64,000 nucleotides of DNA from Callorhinus ursinus (GCF_003265705.1 NW_020312968.1:3470935-3534934); one strand, 5' to 3'; numbered from the stretch's first letter, positions 22,620 through 35,402 are shown. Program-made: numbers and translations. Notes: generated by a model not told the origin, from the sequence alone.

Positions 22620-24420
22620 TTTATTATTTTTAAGTTTTCAACTGAAGTGTAGTTGAGATAAAATATTATATTACTTTCAGTTGTACAACAGTGATTCAAC
22701 AATTATGTACATTATAAAGTGCCCACCACGCTACGTATTGTCACCATCTGCCCACCATACAAAATTATTACAATATTATTGACTATATTCCCTGTGCTGT
22801 ACTTTCCATCTTGGTGACTTACTTATTTTATAACTGGAAGTTTGTACCTCGTAATCCCCTTCATATTTGAACTCATCGTCCTATCCCCTGCCCTCTGGTA
22901 ACTGCCAGTTTGATCTCTGTAGTTATAAATTTACTTGTTTGTTCATTTATCTTTTTTTTTGGATTCCACATAAAAGTGAAATCATATGGTATTGGTCTTT
23001 CCCTGTCTGACTTATTTCACTTAGCATAGTACCCTCTAGGTCCATCCATGTTGTCATGAATGACAAGATTTCATTCTTTTTTTATGCATAAGTAACATTC
23101 CATTGTATGAATATACCACATCTTCTTTGGCCATTCATCTGTCAATGGACACATGGGCTGCTTCCATAATTTGGCTATTGTAAAGAATGCTGCTATAAAT
23201 TTAGGAGGGGTATATCTTTTCACATTAGTGTTTTCATTTTTCTTTGAATAAATACACAGATGTGGAATTAATGGATAATATGGTATTTCAATTTTTAATT
23301 TTTGGACGAATCTCTAGACTGTTTTCCATAGTGGCTGTACCAATTTACATTCCTACCAATAGTGCACAAGGATTCCCTTTTCTCTACATCCTCACCAATA
23401 CCTGCCATTTCTTTTTTCCTTTTTTTTTTTGAAGATTTTATTTATTTATTTGACAGAAAGAGAGACAGTGAGAGAGGGAACACAAGCAGGGGGAGTGGGA
23501 GAGGGAGAAGCAGGCTTCCCGTGGTGCAGGGAGCCCGATGTGGGGCCCAATCCCAGGACCCTGCAATTCTGACCTGAGCCGAAGGCAGATGCCCAATGAC
23601 TGAGGCACCCAGGTGCCCCCCTGCCATTTCTTGTCTCTTTGGTACTAGTCATTCTGACCAGTCTAAGGTAGATATCTCATTGTGGTTTTGATTTGCATTT
23701 CCCTGATGAGTAATAATGTTGAATATCTTTTCATGTGACTGTAGGCCATCCGCATGTCTTTGGAAAAATGTCTATTCCAGACCTCTGCCCATTTTGCAAT
23801 CAGATTGTTTTTTTGTTAAGTTGTATGAGTTCTTTATATATTTTGGGTATTAACCCCTTATTGGATATTTCATTTGCAACTATCTTCTATTCAGTAGGTT
23901 GTCCTTTTGTTTTATTGATAGTTTCCTTTGCTGTGCAAAAGCTTTGTAGTTTGATGTAGTTCCAATTATTTATTTTTTGCTTTTGTTCCTCTTACGTGAG
24001 AAGACAGATCCAGAAAAATATTGCTAATAAGTTTTGCTGATACATATTGTGATGTTCAAGAGTTTATTGCCTGTATTTTCTTTTAGGAGTTTTATGGTTT
24101 CAGGTCTTACATTTAAGCCTTTAATCCATTTCTAGTTTATTTTTGTGTATGGTGTAAGAAAGTGGTCCAGTTTCATTCTTTGGCATGTGGCTGTCCAGTT
24201 TTCCCAACACCATTTATTGAAGACACTGTCTCTTCCCCATTGAATATTCTTGCCTCCTTTGTTATAGATTAATTAACTATGTAAGCATGGGTTTATTTCT
24301 AGGGTCTCTATTTTGTTCCGTCGATCTATGTGTCTATTTTTGTGCCATTACCATACCATTTTGATTACCGTAGATTTATAGTATAGTTTGAAATGTGAGA
24401 AAGGCATCCTATTTTTATCT
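22620..24420 (-). mobile_element. Older L1 3' half, minus strand
   Basis: The sequence follows the same path as the younger L1's 3' UTR and ORF2 C-terminus (for example 'ttccattgtatgaatataccacatcttctttggccattcatctgtc'-like positions 23098-23144) but is more diverged and has many stops. A SINE sits inside at 23414-23620. Confidence 0.85.
23414..23620 (-). mobile_element. CAN-type SINE in the older L1
   Basis: Minus-strand SINE with a T-run, 'gattttatttatttattt' start and the 'gaggcacccaggtgcccc' end. Target duplication ctgccatttctt at 23402-23413 and 23621-23632. Confidence 0.93.
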
Positions 24421-25699
24421 TACCTCTAGCTTCATACAGAATCTCTTACATGTTCTGGAACATAACTCTGGTCTCTGATGAAAGAATCTTCCCCTCCTTC
24501 TTTTCTTCCTTTCTTCCTTTTCCCAACCTACATTTTTCTAAAACATAGCTTAGATGTCTTACTCCAACTAAAGTTCTTTTTTTAATGAAGAGAAATGAAG
24601 GGTAGGAAAAATTAAAAGAGAAAAATATAGTAGAAAGATTAGGTCACAACATATGTGTGTTAAGATTGTTTCTATTTTCTAGAAGGCCAGCAGCAATTTG
24701 GCAGAAGTTCATATCATGGGGTGATCCCCAAAGGCACTGCCCGTCACAAGTTACATCTCCTATATTGATTTATTGCAAAATCTGTACACCCTGGGTACAC
24801 AGTCTTTTGCCAAAGGCAGTTTGTTAATTTCCAGATTGTTTTCTATTGTTTCCAAGTTTAACAACCTACATTTATCTTTGCTTCTAAGGATCTGCAGGAA
24901 CCGTGGGACCTATAAAGATGGCTTTGATATTTCTTTAGAATTCAGAACTCACTATTGGCTTTCCCTTGGACTGACCCCCACAGGATGAGTTCAGCAATGC
25001 AAAGCAAACCCCGGGGACATCCATGTTGTCATTCCACACAGGAAGAGGAAGCTGGAAAGACTTAGGCAGTTTTGGCTACCAGCCTGGATTTTTATTTCAA
25101 ACAATTTTGTGAGGATGATAAATAAAAAGTTAATTGTGTAAAGGTAAGGAATGAGCGAATTATGGAGGAACCAACCGCATACAAAGGTAATATTAGGCCT
25201 TGGTGTGCCATCTCTGCCCTACCCTCACCCTGTCCAGTGCTTTGGTGTATTTTTTTACTACTCTGATACCATTGGGCAGTCAAATGTGAATGAAATAAAA
25301 TCTAGTTGGTAAATTGCTTATTTAGGTCGCTAAATTTTCCCTGTAATTTTTGTGCCTCTTCATTTCTTAGTATGACAGCTAATGTTTTAGGAAGGTACCT
25401 TGGAATTCACGCTTTTTTCCACCCAGTTTATAACCTAGGAGAAAACCTGCACCCAAGTTTTATAATCTAGATATTGCAAAACTGGAAGGCAACACAAAGA
25501 TTCACTACGCAGGACAGGACGTGTGTGGCTTGGTGAAGGAAGGATGGCAGACATGATGAGCCCCACACGTGGAAAACTTCTACCAGGCACATCTAGGGTT
25601 CAGGTCAAATACAGGAGGAGGCACAAGCCTCAGAATGGCTGCAAGATGCACCCAGCTTGGACCAGCCACCCTTTGAGTACCTTCTCAGGGAGGATGTGT

Positions 25700-26275
25700 T
25701 GATGTACTTTTTTTTGTAAGACTATTTTTTTTTTAGAGGAGTTTTAGGTTTACGACAAAATAGAGGGGAAGGTACAGAGATTTCCCATGGACTCTGCCCC
25801 CACACATGCATAGGGTCCCCCATTATCAACATCAATCACCAGAATCGTAGTTTTTTTTTTTTTTAACCAAAGATAAACCTATATAGACATATCATTTTCA
25901 CCCAAAGTCTCTAGTTTACCTTAGGGTTCTCTCTTGCTGTTGTACATTCTATGGGTTTGGACCAATATATAATAATACATAGCTGTCATTATAATATCAT
26001 ACAGAATATTTTCACTGCTCTAAAATCCTCTGTGCTCCATCTATTCATCTCTACCTGCCCACCACCCCTGGCGACCACTGACCTTTTACTGTCTCCACCA
26101 TAGTTTCGCCTTTTCCAAAATGTCTTATAGTTGGAATCATACAATATGTAGCCTTTTCAGGTCAGCTTCCTTCACTTAGTAATATGCATTTACACTTCCT
26201 CCATGTCTTTTCATGGCTTGATAGCTCATCTCTTTTTAGCACTGAATAGTATTTCATTGTCTGGATGTGTTGATG
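25700..26275 (-). mobile_element. Old L1M-type 3' end, minus strand
   Basis: The run of phrases 'agttttaggttta', 'ggtacagagatttcccat', 'tcatacagaatattttcac' and 'tttcatggcttgatagctca' follows the 3' UTR of old mammalian L1M elements as I recall it. No coding potential. Confidence 0.75.
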
Positions 26276-27124
26276 AACTTTTGAGACTGGAAATCCTAAG
26301 AACCATCATCCTTAATCCACTGAGGAAATCTCAAACCCAATTAAAGAAATTTATAGTTTTTTAAACCGTGCTTACAAGATCACTAATAATTTCTACAATC
26401 TCTGCAAAAAAAAAAAAATCTTAAAATGCTGGTGTTCTGTTTTGATTGGCTGAGGCTGAGACATTAACTAACCTAATGGTGGTTGCCTGGTCTTGATGAA
26501 AAACCCAAGGGCTCCAGCCCACTGCACCGCCCTAGGACATTGGGATTAGGGTTGTCAGATTTAGTACATCAAAGTATAGGGTTTATCTGGCAATCCTACT
26601 TAGAATAAAGGCCCCACACATCTAGTAATGGTGGTATCAGAAAATCTAATGGAAAGCGAACTCCACATTTACTAGTGATAATGCCAACTTTCCACCACCC
26701 TCCCACCCCGCCCCCACCCCCAATTCAATGTATTCTCTCATTTATCTTGTTCTGATTAGAAGTATTGAACAGCGACTATAGGTGCCTCTGGAATGAAAAC
26801 AAGAGAACACAAGTGTATGGTTACTTAAAGCAAGTGTGTTCGGAAGGCCAATTCTTTCAAAGATTGGAGTCAATTGCGCAATAGGAGAAGGGTGAGAGCC
26901 ACTGCATGGCAGAGTTTTCGTGGACTTGCTCAAGGACTGCCTGGGAGTGGCTCGAGGGGCAAATGAGGGCATCATTCTAAGTGGGGCTCTTGAGATTCCG
27001 CCTGCTCTCCACGCTCCAATCTGAGCTGCTCTGCTCTGGTCAATTTACATCATAGGATCCAGCCTAAGATTTCATCTGAAGAAGATGGTCTGCCGCTAAA
27101 ATCCCATCTGAAACCGTTATTCTA

Positions 27125-27568
27125 AATTAGACATGTGCTGGCCAGTGCGGTAGCCACTAGCCTCATGTGGCTACTGAGCCCTGGAAATGTGGCTAGAACA
27201 ACTTGAGTTGTGTTGTTAATGTAAAATAAACATCAGATCGCAAAGACTTCATTAAGGAGGGCATGTACTGCACGGAGCACTGGGTGTTATACACCAACAA
27301 TGAATCATGGAACACTACATCAAAAACTAATGATGTAATGTATGGTGATTAACATAACAATAAAAAAATTAAAAAAAGAAAAAAGTCAATTTTTGCATTG
27401 ATTACATGTTCAAATGATTATATTTTGGATATATTAACTAAATACATATATTATGAAAATGAATTTTACCCGTTTATTTTTATTCTTTAAAATGTGACCA
27501 CTGAAAAATTTAAAAAAAATGTGTATATGGCTTGCATTATGTTTCATTTGGATAGTGCTGATACACCA
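27125..27568. mobile_element. hAT-Charlie-like DNA transposon relic
   Basis: Left end 'gtgcggtagccactagcc' and right end 'catttggatagtgctgat' resemble the termini of non-autonomous hAT-Charlie (MER-type) elements; the interior 'ttggatatattaacta' fits too. It is interrupted by the L1 3' end at 27245-27380. The subfamily name is uncertain. Confidence 0.6.
27245..27380 (+). mobile_element. 5'-truncated L1 3' end
   Basis: Starts 'aaagacttcattaaggaggg' region, contains 'gagcactgggtgttataca' and 'gatgtaatgtatggtgatta', and ends in an A-rich tail. It splits a hAT-type transposon relic. Confidence 0.85.
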
Positions 27569-27754
27569 TGTTGTGAGTTACTTAAAAGAAATTCTCGGTG
27601 TGGTATGAATAGGACGTGACCACTCTCAGGCTAAGTTTAGATTGTCCACTAGCCTAAGCACTTTGTAGCTAAGAGTAATTTAATGTTTATGTCACGGATA
27701 GTCACTCTAAAACAATAAAAAATTGAGTATTCCGAGGTTTTTTTCTTCTTGGCA

Positions 27755-29090
27755 TTAAGACTTATTTTTTTGCGGGGGGAGGGGGTTAAGATTGCAAGCA
27801 GCTGAAGAGAGCGGTGGCGGGGGCGTGACATTGACCCCACATATCAGAGGAACCCACAGGTGGCTCCCGAGCTGAAGATCAAGACCAGCCACGCCCCGCG
27901 GGCAGGTATCCTGGCTCAGTTTAGCAGCCCGACCATTCACCTGACCGATACGTTTTCTCCGAGCAGCAACTTCCGCTCTGTCAACTTCGCTTTCTCCTGT
28001 AGCTTTTTCTGCTCCTCTGCTTGTGGCTTCTCGAGCTTTTTCTGATTCTGACAGAAGCTTCTCCTCTCTTTTTCTTTCTCTCTCCAATTCTTCTTGTTCT
28101 TTGTCTTTCCTTGGCTCTGCTCTCTGCCTCTCCTCTGCCTCCTTTCTCTTGGTGCTTTGATCTTCTTTGTTCTTCCAGCTCCTGAAGTTTCTGCCCCTCG
28201 AGCTGCTGTGTCTTCAGCGAGGCGAGGCGTCCCTCAGGTGTTTGGAATCAAGAGGAAGAGCGGCCTGGGGCTCCTAGCCTCCCCAGACGAGCTTCAGGCG
28301 GCTCAGGGTGCTCGGCGCTTGGATGAAGCCCACATACAAACTCGCGGTATGTGACCTTGGCCTGGAAGTTCAAGTGTCCCCGAAACGGAAGGTGTGGAAG
28401 TTCTGGCCTGTCATCTCCTCCTGTTGTGGGTCCAGCGTGGGGATGTCCATGTTCTCCATCTCCCCACACTTCTCAGGTACCTTGACCAGGACCTCCTTGC
28501 TGGGCTGACTCTTGGGGCAAACAATGTGCAGGGTAGCTGCTCCAGGTGACTCGTGCCTGGCCTCTCTCTGGCGAGCATTTCATTCTCTTCCTTTGTGTCA
28601 TGGAAGAAAGAGTCCCCTGGCATGTGGGGAAATTGATTTTGAACTTGGCGGCAGCACCTTGAAGACTCCAGAAGCCTCCAAGCTTCACGACTTTGCCGTG
28701 GAGGCAGGCCAGGAAAGACGTGACCAGATTCTTGCCTACATTGCCCTCCAAGTAGATGAGGTCCGTGGTGCCCTTGGAAATCCACAGGGTGGAGAACTGG
28801 CGATTGTGCACCATGGCCTTAAGCTTTTCCAGCCCCTGCCTGCTGGACATGGACTTCCCCTGCTGCTTCAGCCGTGGAGGGCGACGCTGATTGTTACCTT
28901 CATGATGGGCTGGAGATAGAGGCCTACGGAGGACAGAGCTCCACTGTCCCAGACGTGTCGTGGACTATAGTAGCTGCTGCCTTAGCCCAGCAGGCATGGA
29001 TGGACTCCCTGCCTGGCACCACCACCGTTTGCTGGAGGTGCCCTTGGAGCCACTGGCCGCCGCGACTGCTTATCCCTGTGACCATCTAAG
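27755..29090 (-). pseudogene. Unidentified GC-rich retrocopy-like block
   Basis: Minus-strand reading gives protein-like segments in several frames: a piece at 28850-28500 with TLWISKGTTDLIYLEGNVG, a later piece with EVLVKVPEKCGEM and DIPTLDPQQEE, and a Glu/Arg/Lys-rich coiled-coil-like piece (28200-27980, KLQELEEQRR, EREREEK-type). Frameshifts and stops break it. No introns separate the pieces, GC content is higher than around it, and an A-rich stretch lies at its 3' side (27720-27760), so a decayed processed pseudogene is the best reading. I do not recognise the parent gene. Confidence 0.5.
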
Positions 29091-29117
29091 TGGTAGGGAT
29101 ACAAAGGTGAGTGAGTT

Positions 29118-29320
29118 GGGGCACCTGGGTGGCTCAGTCAGTTAAGCAGCTGCCTTCGGCTTGGGTCATGATCTCAGGGTCCTGGGGTCGAGCCCCATGT
29201 TGGGCTCCCTGCTCAGCGAGGAGTCTGCTTCTCCCTTTCCTTCCACCCCTCCTACCCCCACTCATGCTCTCTCTCTCTCTCTAATAAATAAATAAATAGA
29301 TTAAAAAACAAAAACAAAAA
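29118..29320 (+). mobile_element. CAN-type SINE
   Basis: Head 'ggggcacctgggtggctcag'; 'acaaaggtg' repeated at both ends. Confidence 0.93.
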
Positions 29321-29815
29321 ACAAAGGTGGGACATATTAATTTGTGCCTTTGAGGACCTCAGTCTAAAGAGAGAGAGAGATAAAGAATAAATAACATAAA
29401 ACATGCCCTCTGGGCTCCAGGGCCCTGGCTGCCTTGTTCACAGTTGAATCCTTGTCTGGGCCATACTGCAGGAGAAACATTTGTTGAAGAACTAAGTAGA
29501 TGGATGAATGCAGAGTACTAAAGGAACACAGAATAGAGGGATTAAGGATGGCTTTGTAGAGGAAATATTGACTGTAATGGATTAGAAAGAGGTAGCCATG
29601 CACAGTAGGCTGGAGAAAGTATTCAGGAATGAGAAAGGGCAAGGTTGGCTCAGGTTTACAGAAACTAATTTTGCCTGGATTTAGAAGGTGGTGGAGAAGG
29701 TGGTGAGGGGTGAGGTGAGTCCCAGGATGAAGAACCTCTATGAGGTTCTAAGTAACTCTGCAGAGTTACTAAGTCAAGATTCTATTCTAAAATCAATGGA
29801 AAGAGAGTCATTTTA

Positions 29816-30011
29816 TTTAAAAAGATTGTTTCATTTATTTGAGAGAGAGAACATGAGTGAGTGTGAGGGAGGAACAGAGAGAGAGGTACCAGCAGACTCC
29901 TTGTTGAGTGCAGAGCCTGATGCAGGGCTTGATCCTGGGACCCTGAGATCATGACCTGAGCCAAAACCAAGAATTGTACGCTTAACTGTGCTGGGGGCAT
30001 GCAGGTGCCCC
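29816..30011 (-). mobile_element. CAN-type SINE in an L2
   Basis: Flanked by 'gagagtcattt'. Head partly lost ('gcatgcaggtgccccc'). Confidence 0.85.
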
Positions 30012-30029
30012 CAGTGGAGAGTCATTTTT

Positions 30030-30240
30030 TTTTAAGTAATCTTTTTTTTTTTAAAGATTTTATTTATTTATTTATTTGATAGGGACACAGTGGGAGAGGG
30101 AACACAAGCAGGGGGAGTGGGAGAGGGAGAAACAGGCTTCTTGCTGAGTAGGGTGCCCAACATGGGGCTCGATCCCAGGACCCTGGGATCATGACCTGGG
30201 CTCAAGGCAGACGCTTAACAACTGAGCCACCCAGGCACCC
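30030..30240 (-). mobile_element. CAN-type SINE in an L2
   Basis: Flanked by 'ggagagtcattttt' on both sides, the same target as the neighbour at 29816-30011. Confidence 0.93.
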
Positions 30241-31759
30241 TGGAGAGTCATTTTTAAGCAGAGAAGTATCATTATGGTATTTGTCACATAGAAAGATCAA
30301 TCTGAGAACATAATAGAGGACTGGTTGGTTATAGAGTGGCTAATACTGGAAGTAAGAAAGTCAGAGACTGGTGAATAACTCAGGTAAGGGGACATACAAG
30401 TCTGAACTAAGGCAGTAATACTACAAAGCAAAGAGGGGAGAGAGAGAATTAAGAGATAGGCATGGATTTGACAGGACTTGAGGACAAATCGAATGTGAGG
30501 GTTGAGACAGGAGGATAAGAGGGAAATGACCATGTTCCTGCCTCAGGCAACTGGGTCAGTGGTGGAACCATTCATCAAGATGGGGAGCATAGAAAAAGGT
30601 GTCTATGAATGGGGTGAGGTGGGCTGGAGAAAAATGCATTTACATTTCAAGTTCAAGGTGTTGAGCAACTCATTAGATTAACAGGCAATTGGATGTATGG
30701 AACTAGAGCTCAGGAAAACCATTTGGGAAAGAGAAGTAGATTTGGGGCATTAAGACATAAGTGATAATGGAAGCCACCTTCAATCTGGAGAAGACTATAT
30801 TCCTGTGTACTTGGGAAGCACCTGGGGAGAAGTCATTTTAAAATATCATCAAGATGGTACTTAGGAAGGTCAATTTAGTGGGTAGACAGCAAGGGTGGCT
30901 GATGATCTTCTCCCAGTGTGGGGAAGGAGCTGATTTCTCATCTCCATTCTTGATGTTTCTATGTAGTCAACTAACTGCTCCAAGATGAATCATTTTGGAA
31001 GGGAAAGGAAGCAAGATTAGAAGCAGGCTCTAACAGGTTGGCCTTTGCTTATTTCATTTAAAAGTATTAAGTACCAAAAAACCCAAAACAAACACTCTAA
31101 AATGTACCGACCCCCTAGGCATTTGTATTAGCAGAAGGATAGTTTAGGGCATAATGCTTTGCTAAGAATCTGATTATCCATTATAACACACATACATTAA
31201 AAAAAAAATCATATATGATTTCAGATTTTGACCTAACCCATACACTCCACATACTGAAATGGTAGAATAAATATAAAAAGAACCAAAAATAAATAAAGGC
31301 TAGGTGGGCTCAAAAATAAGATGAAATCACTTTGGACCAGAAAAGGAATATAAATATATAATAGTTGTCTGATTCATGCCACCCACCTGCTTTGCTCTGG
31401 GTCTAGATATAGGGGATGGTGGCTGTGAGTTTAAATTTTCTATCATAATAGGAACTAAAAGTGTTTCATGTTAGATGTGGGCCAAAATCCAGGCTGAGAT
31501 CTTAAAACAAGAGTCAAAGGGGGACACTGCCCCTCTAGACCTCACCCCCTGACCAGGAACTCTCTGGGGCTGCCAGTTGGGTTGCTGATGGGATCTGCGT
31601 TGTCATCAGCATCCCCTTCAGGAATGCTGGGATGTCCTATTTCTGGACTGAGTTTCAGGGTGGGAGGAACAGGCAGAGTTAACCCAAAATACTGCTAGGC
31701 TGAGAGGAGTAAGGATAAAGAGGGAGAGAGAAGAGGGGAGTGAAGGATGAAATTTCCCA

Positions 31760-32330
31760 TTCAGAAGGAACTCAAGACCAAAAATCCAAAATATATGGAG
31801 AAAATGAACACTAAGATGATAAACACAATCAACAATTAGAACACGAATTTACTTCAAATAAAAAAAACTTCAGTTTTATAGAGAAGCTTGACAAAGTTTT
31901 AAAAGTCAGTATATTAAAGATATTCAAAAAATAAAAAGACGGAATACCTATAAAGAAAGGGTCAATTAGGAAATATAAATAGGAAGATATGAAACAAAAA
32001 GAGATGGGTATAAAGAAATACTTTAAAAATTTAAAAGTAAGTTATTTAAATTAAAAAAAAACCCCTAAAATAATAGATGGGCTGAACTTTAGACTAAGTA
32101 CAGAGAACAAATTAGAGAAATGGAATAGAGTGCTGATGAATTAACCTAGTATAAACCACAGCGAGTCAAAGAGGTAGAAATATAAAACAGTAGGTAGGAG
32201 ACATAGAGATCAGGAAAGTCTGAGTGACATTAAATAAGGAATTCCAGAAAAGGAGATTAGAGGAAAGGGTGGAGAAGCAACATTTGGAGATATAATAATG
32301 GAGAATTTTCCAATTTGCAAAAAGACTTTA
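31760..32330 (+). mobile_element. Old L1/HAL1-like ORF1 fragment
   Basis: A-rich sequence with the order expected of L1 ORF1 ('ggaattccaga...', 'aatggagaattttccaa'), heavily decayed. Family assignment is tentative. Confidence 0.45.
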
Positions 32331-32344
32331 GGATTTGTTTGTTT

Positions 32345-32800
32345 TGTGTTCATTCAATCAGCAAACACTAAATGAGCACTTACTATGTGTTACAGTCTAG
32401 ACTAGAACAGGGTATACAAAATAAATGTGACACAATCCTAGCTCTGAGGGTCTCACAGTTACTAGGCGAGATGGACATGATTAATTAAAATTAATGTAAA
32501 AAGAGCTATGATAAAGCAGTATATTACAGAACCAGAAGAAGGAAGAACATTTCTGGGAGGAGTAAGAAAAGCTTCGCGGAGGAAACGATGCCCAAGCTGG
32601 GTCTTCTAAGTTGAGAGTTGCCTACAGCATCATTCCCCAGAAAGAGGAAACACATAGACAAAAGGCACAGAGGCATGAAGGAGTATAATGAGTTTGGTAG
32701 CTGCTGAGTGGCTCTAGGTTCTAGAGCACATGGAAGGAGAGGCAAGGTCATAAGCTAAAAGGACTGGCTGGGGAAAGACCTTAATCACCTTTTAAAAATT
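32345..32800 (-). mobile_element. LINE L2 fragment
   Basis: Reverse of the L2 3' end: 'gttcattcaatcagcaaaca', 'gagcacttactatgtgtta', then 'gggaggagtaagaaaagctt'. No open frame of interest. Confidence 0.6.
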
Positions 32801-33007
32801 AAAATTATTGGACATTTATTGAAGGACAAAAAGTAAATGCATAGATTGCAGAGATATAGCAATGTTCATAGATGTGATGAGTCAGGATCATAAAGATGGA
32901 TTTCCCCTCCCCCAAATAAATTCAGTTAAAGCGAGTTAATGTCCAAGAGATTTTTTTTTTAAATGAAATGTGACTGTGTATAAAATTTATATAGAAAAGG
33001 GGCTGGA

Positions 33008-33201
33008 GGGGCGCCTGGGTGGCTCAGTCAATTAAGCTGCTGCCTTCAGCTTGGGTCGTGATCCCGGGGTCCTGGGATCAAGCCCCACATTGGGCTCCCT
33101 GCTTGGCGAGGAGCCTGCTTCTCCCTCTGTCGGCTGTTCCCCCTACCTGTGCTCGCTCTCTCTGTCAAATCAATTAATGAAATCTTAAAAACAAACAAAC
33201 A
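33008..33201 (+). mobile_element. CAN-type SINE
   Basis: Target 'ggggctgga' on both sides. Confidence 0.93.
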
Positions 33202-34068
33202 ATGGGGCTGGAAATAGCCAAGATAATTTTGAAAAGGATAGCAGAAATGTACTGTACCAACTACAAATATTAACCTAATAAGTTTTAACAATTAAAACAC
33301 TGTAGGAGGTATTTCTTCAATGTTGAGAATAATTCACACTGATCATCTTTCCATGCCCAGCAGATGGGAATTTTTGATCACTCTGACATTACTGTACAGG
33401 ATGACCTGGGGGTGGCAAGACCAGAGTCGAGGTCACATGCTGGTACTTCAGAAAGTTGACTGAGAGATGCTTAGAATGAGAGAGATCTGAGTACAGAAAT
33501 GCTTAGGAGAGAAAATCAGCAGATCTTGAAGTTTACCTTTGTTGGAGAGCAGGTGGGTTGGGCAGGAGGCAAGGGGAGGATATCGTTAAGGTATTGGTTG
33601 GATAGCGGGTCCATTAACAGAAAGAGTGACTATCAGAGGAAACCCAGATTGTGTTTATTCTGGGACATGTTGATTCTAGGGTTCTCTGGGAAAGAGAAGT
33701 CGGTCTCAGGAAAGTGAGAACGGAGCTTGGGAGAGCTAGAGACAGACATCTTAAGTAGCTGTTGTAATAATAAAAATAAAACTCCCTAGGCAGATTCCAA
33801 GTTCAACAAGCTGAGGAGGACAGAGCAGGTGGGAAGCACCTCCTGGGGGGAGACGATGCTTGTATCTGGGCCTGGAAGGCTGGGAGGGTCTGAAGAGACG
33901 GCAGGATAGTGCAGGGGGGCGGTCCAGGGGAGAGGTGCTGATGCTGGAGAGGATTGGCCGGGTTGGCAAGCGAGAGAAAGCTCTGCAGGTGATGAAAACA
34001 GAGGGGCCAGGCACAAAGGAATCCTCATCTTCCCATCTACACGGGCAAAACGACAGATACACCCTCAC

Positions 34069-34286
34069 CTTTGCATTTGTCGCAGGTCGGGTGGCATCTC
34101 TCACACGTCCGTGTGCCTTGCTCTGCATAGTAATGCTCTGGGCAGGTGCGATGACACTCTCCCTTGATGCGGAGCAGAAAGAAAAACGAATCGCAAGACA
34201 GGCAGTCGGTGGGCCGCGGGCCCTGGCATGCCTTGCAGCTCTTGCTGCACCTCTTGCACCGTCCCGTGGAGATTTCTGCGTAATAT
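34069..34286 (-). CDS. PCSK5: PCSK5 exon E10, furin-like Cys-rich repeats
   Basis: A 218 nt exon, phase 2 in, phase 1 out. Acceptor cttggtttcag, donor AAAG|gtgagg. It encodes 72 full codons with twelve cysteines: YYAEIS, RCKRC, SCKAC, DCLSC, then the turn SFFFLLRIKG, ECHRTC, PEHYYAE, TCERC, TCDKC and a final K. The correct frame is open only between the splice sites and has no internal start codon near its 5' edge, so a start-to-stop ORF search misses it; longer ORFs here in other frames are shadows. It is followed by the 19.3 kb intron that holds the L1. Confidence 0.95.
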
Positions 34287-34435
34287 CTGAAACCAAGCGG
34301 GGAAACAAAGACTGAATAAGCTTTGCTCTTAAGTTGGGTGTGGTGGAAAAATCAGGGTGAGTCGCATGGGGTGTTCGGTTCCAGGCTGGGTGACTTAAGA
34401 CTCTACTTGTTACCGTTACTCAGTAGATACGTTAC

Positions 34436-34880
34436 TATGGGCACACCTCATATTATTACACTTAGCTTTATTGCGCTTCGCAGCTACTGCACATTGGGGC
34501 AAGTCTTTCAGTGCTGTTTTTCCAATACCACTTGCTCACTTCATGTTTCTGTCACATTTTGGTAATTCTTGCAATATTTCAAACTTTTTCATTATTATTA
34601 TAATACTTGTTATGGACATCTGTGATCAGTGATTACTGAAAGCTCAGATGATGGTTAGCATTTTTTGGCAATTAAGTATTTTTTAATTTAGGTATGTAGA
34701 TTGCTCTTTTAGACATAATGCTATTGCACACTTAATGGGCTAGAGTATCGTGTAAGCCTAACTTTTACATATATGCCCCGGGAAACTGAAAACTTCATTT
34801 GAACTTGCTCTATTGCAATATTCACTTTATTGCAGTGGTCTGGAAGTGAACTGCGGCATCTCCGAGGTATGCCTGTAGTG
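34436..34880. mobile_element. TcMar-Tigger DNA transposon relic
   Basis: The right end, read on the complement, is 'ctacaggcatacctcggaga', the classic Tigger terminus, and the left end 'gggcacacctcatattatta' is its inverted partner. It contains the 'gcaataaagtgaatattgc'-type inner repeat. Non-coding. Confidence 0.85.
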
Positions 34881-35210
34881 ATACTAATAAATCTAATGAC
34901 TCAGTTTTCTTACCTTTAAATTGGGTACTACAATATAAATCAGTTTTCTCATCTTTAAATTGGGCACTACAACCCCTCCCCTGCTTTTTGTGAATTTTGA
35001 ATTAGGTAACACACACGAAAGGACTTAACACATGCAGTAGAACCATAATAATTATTCACTACTTTTGCCTTCTCTATACCCATGTGCTTCTCCACTGGAA
35101 GATTCAAACTTCACGTTTTGTTGACTGGGATCAGGGTATGGAAGATGTTTTTGATGTACCTCTGAGTGATTCTTCGAGTTTCGCAATTTTAAAAAACATC
35201 TCCTATCTTG

Positions 35211-35402
35211 GGGGACGTCTGGGGGTGGCTCAGTTGGTTAAGTGTTTGCCTTTGGCTCAGGTCATGATCCCAGGGTCCTGGGATCGAGCCCCCACATCGG
35301 GCTCAGCTGGGAGTCTGCTTCTCCCTCTGCCTCTGCCCCTCCCCCTGCTTGTGCACGCTGTCTCTCTCTCTTCCTCTGACAAATAAATAAATAAAATCTA
35401 TC
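35211..35402 (+). mobile_element. CAN-type SINE
   Basis: Head 'ggggacgtctgggggtggct', A-rich 'aaataaataaataaaatc' tail. Confidence 0.92.

Larger units (their letters stand above)
29440..30840 (-). mobile_element. LINE L2 fragment with SINE insertions
   Basis: Diverged L2 on the minus strand: 'aacatttgttgaagaacta' at its 3' end and 'agaaagatcaatctgagaa' further in follow the known order. It is split by SINEs at 29816-30011 and 30030-30240. Confidence 0.55.
14747..34068 (-). other. PCSK5: PCSK5 intron E10-E11 (19.3 kb)
   Basis: The largest intron in the window. From left to right: unique 14.75-15.34 kb, gap, full-length L1, older L1, unique 24.4-25.7 kb, L1M 3' end, unique 26.3-27.1 kb, hAT relic with L1 end, unidentified retrocopy, SINE, L2 with SINEs, 30.85-31.75 kb with nothing recognised, old L1 ORF1 piece, L2, SINE, and 33.2-34.0 kb unique. 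Confidence 0.9.

Noticed and set aside
16000..24400. Local repetition between 15.6-16.9 kb and 22.9-24.3 kb as a segmental duplication
   Set aside because: Both are L1 3' regions of different age; similarity is that of two L1 copies.
33751..34308. Minus-strand ORF of 185 codons
   Set aside because: Wrong frame over exon E10; Arg/Ala-rich composition with no motif.
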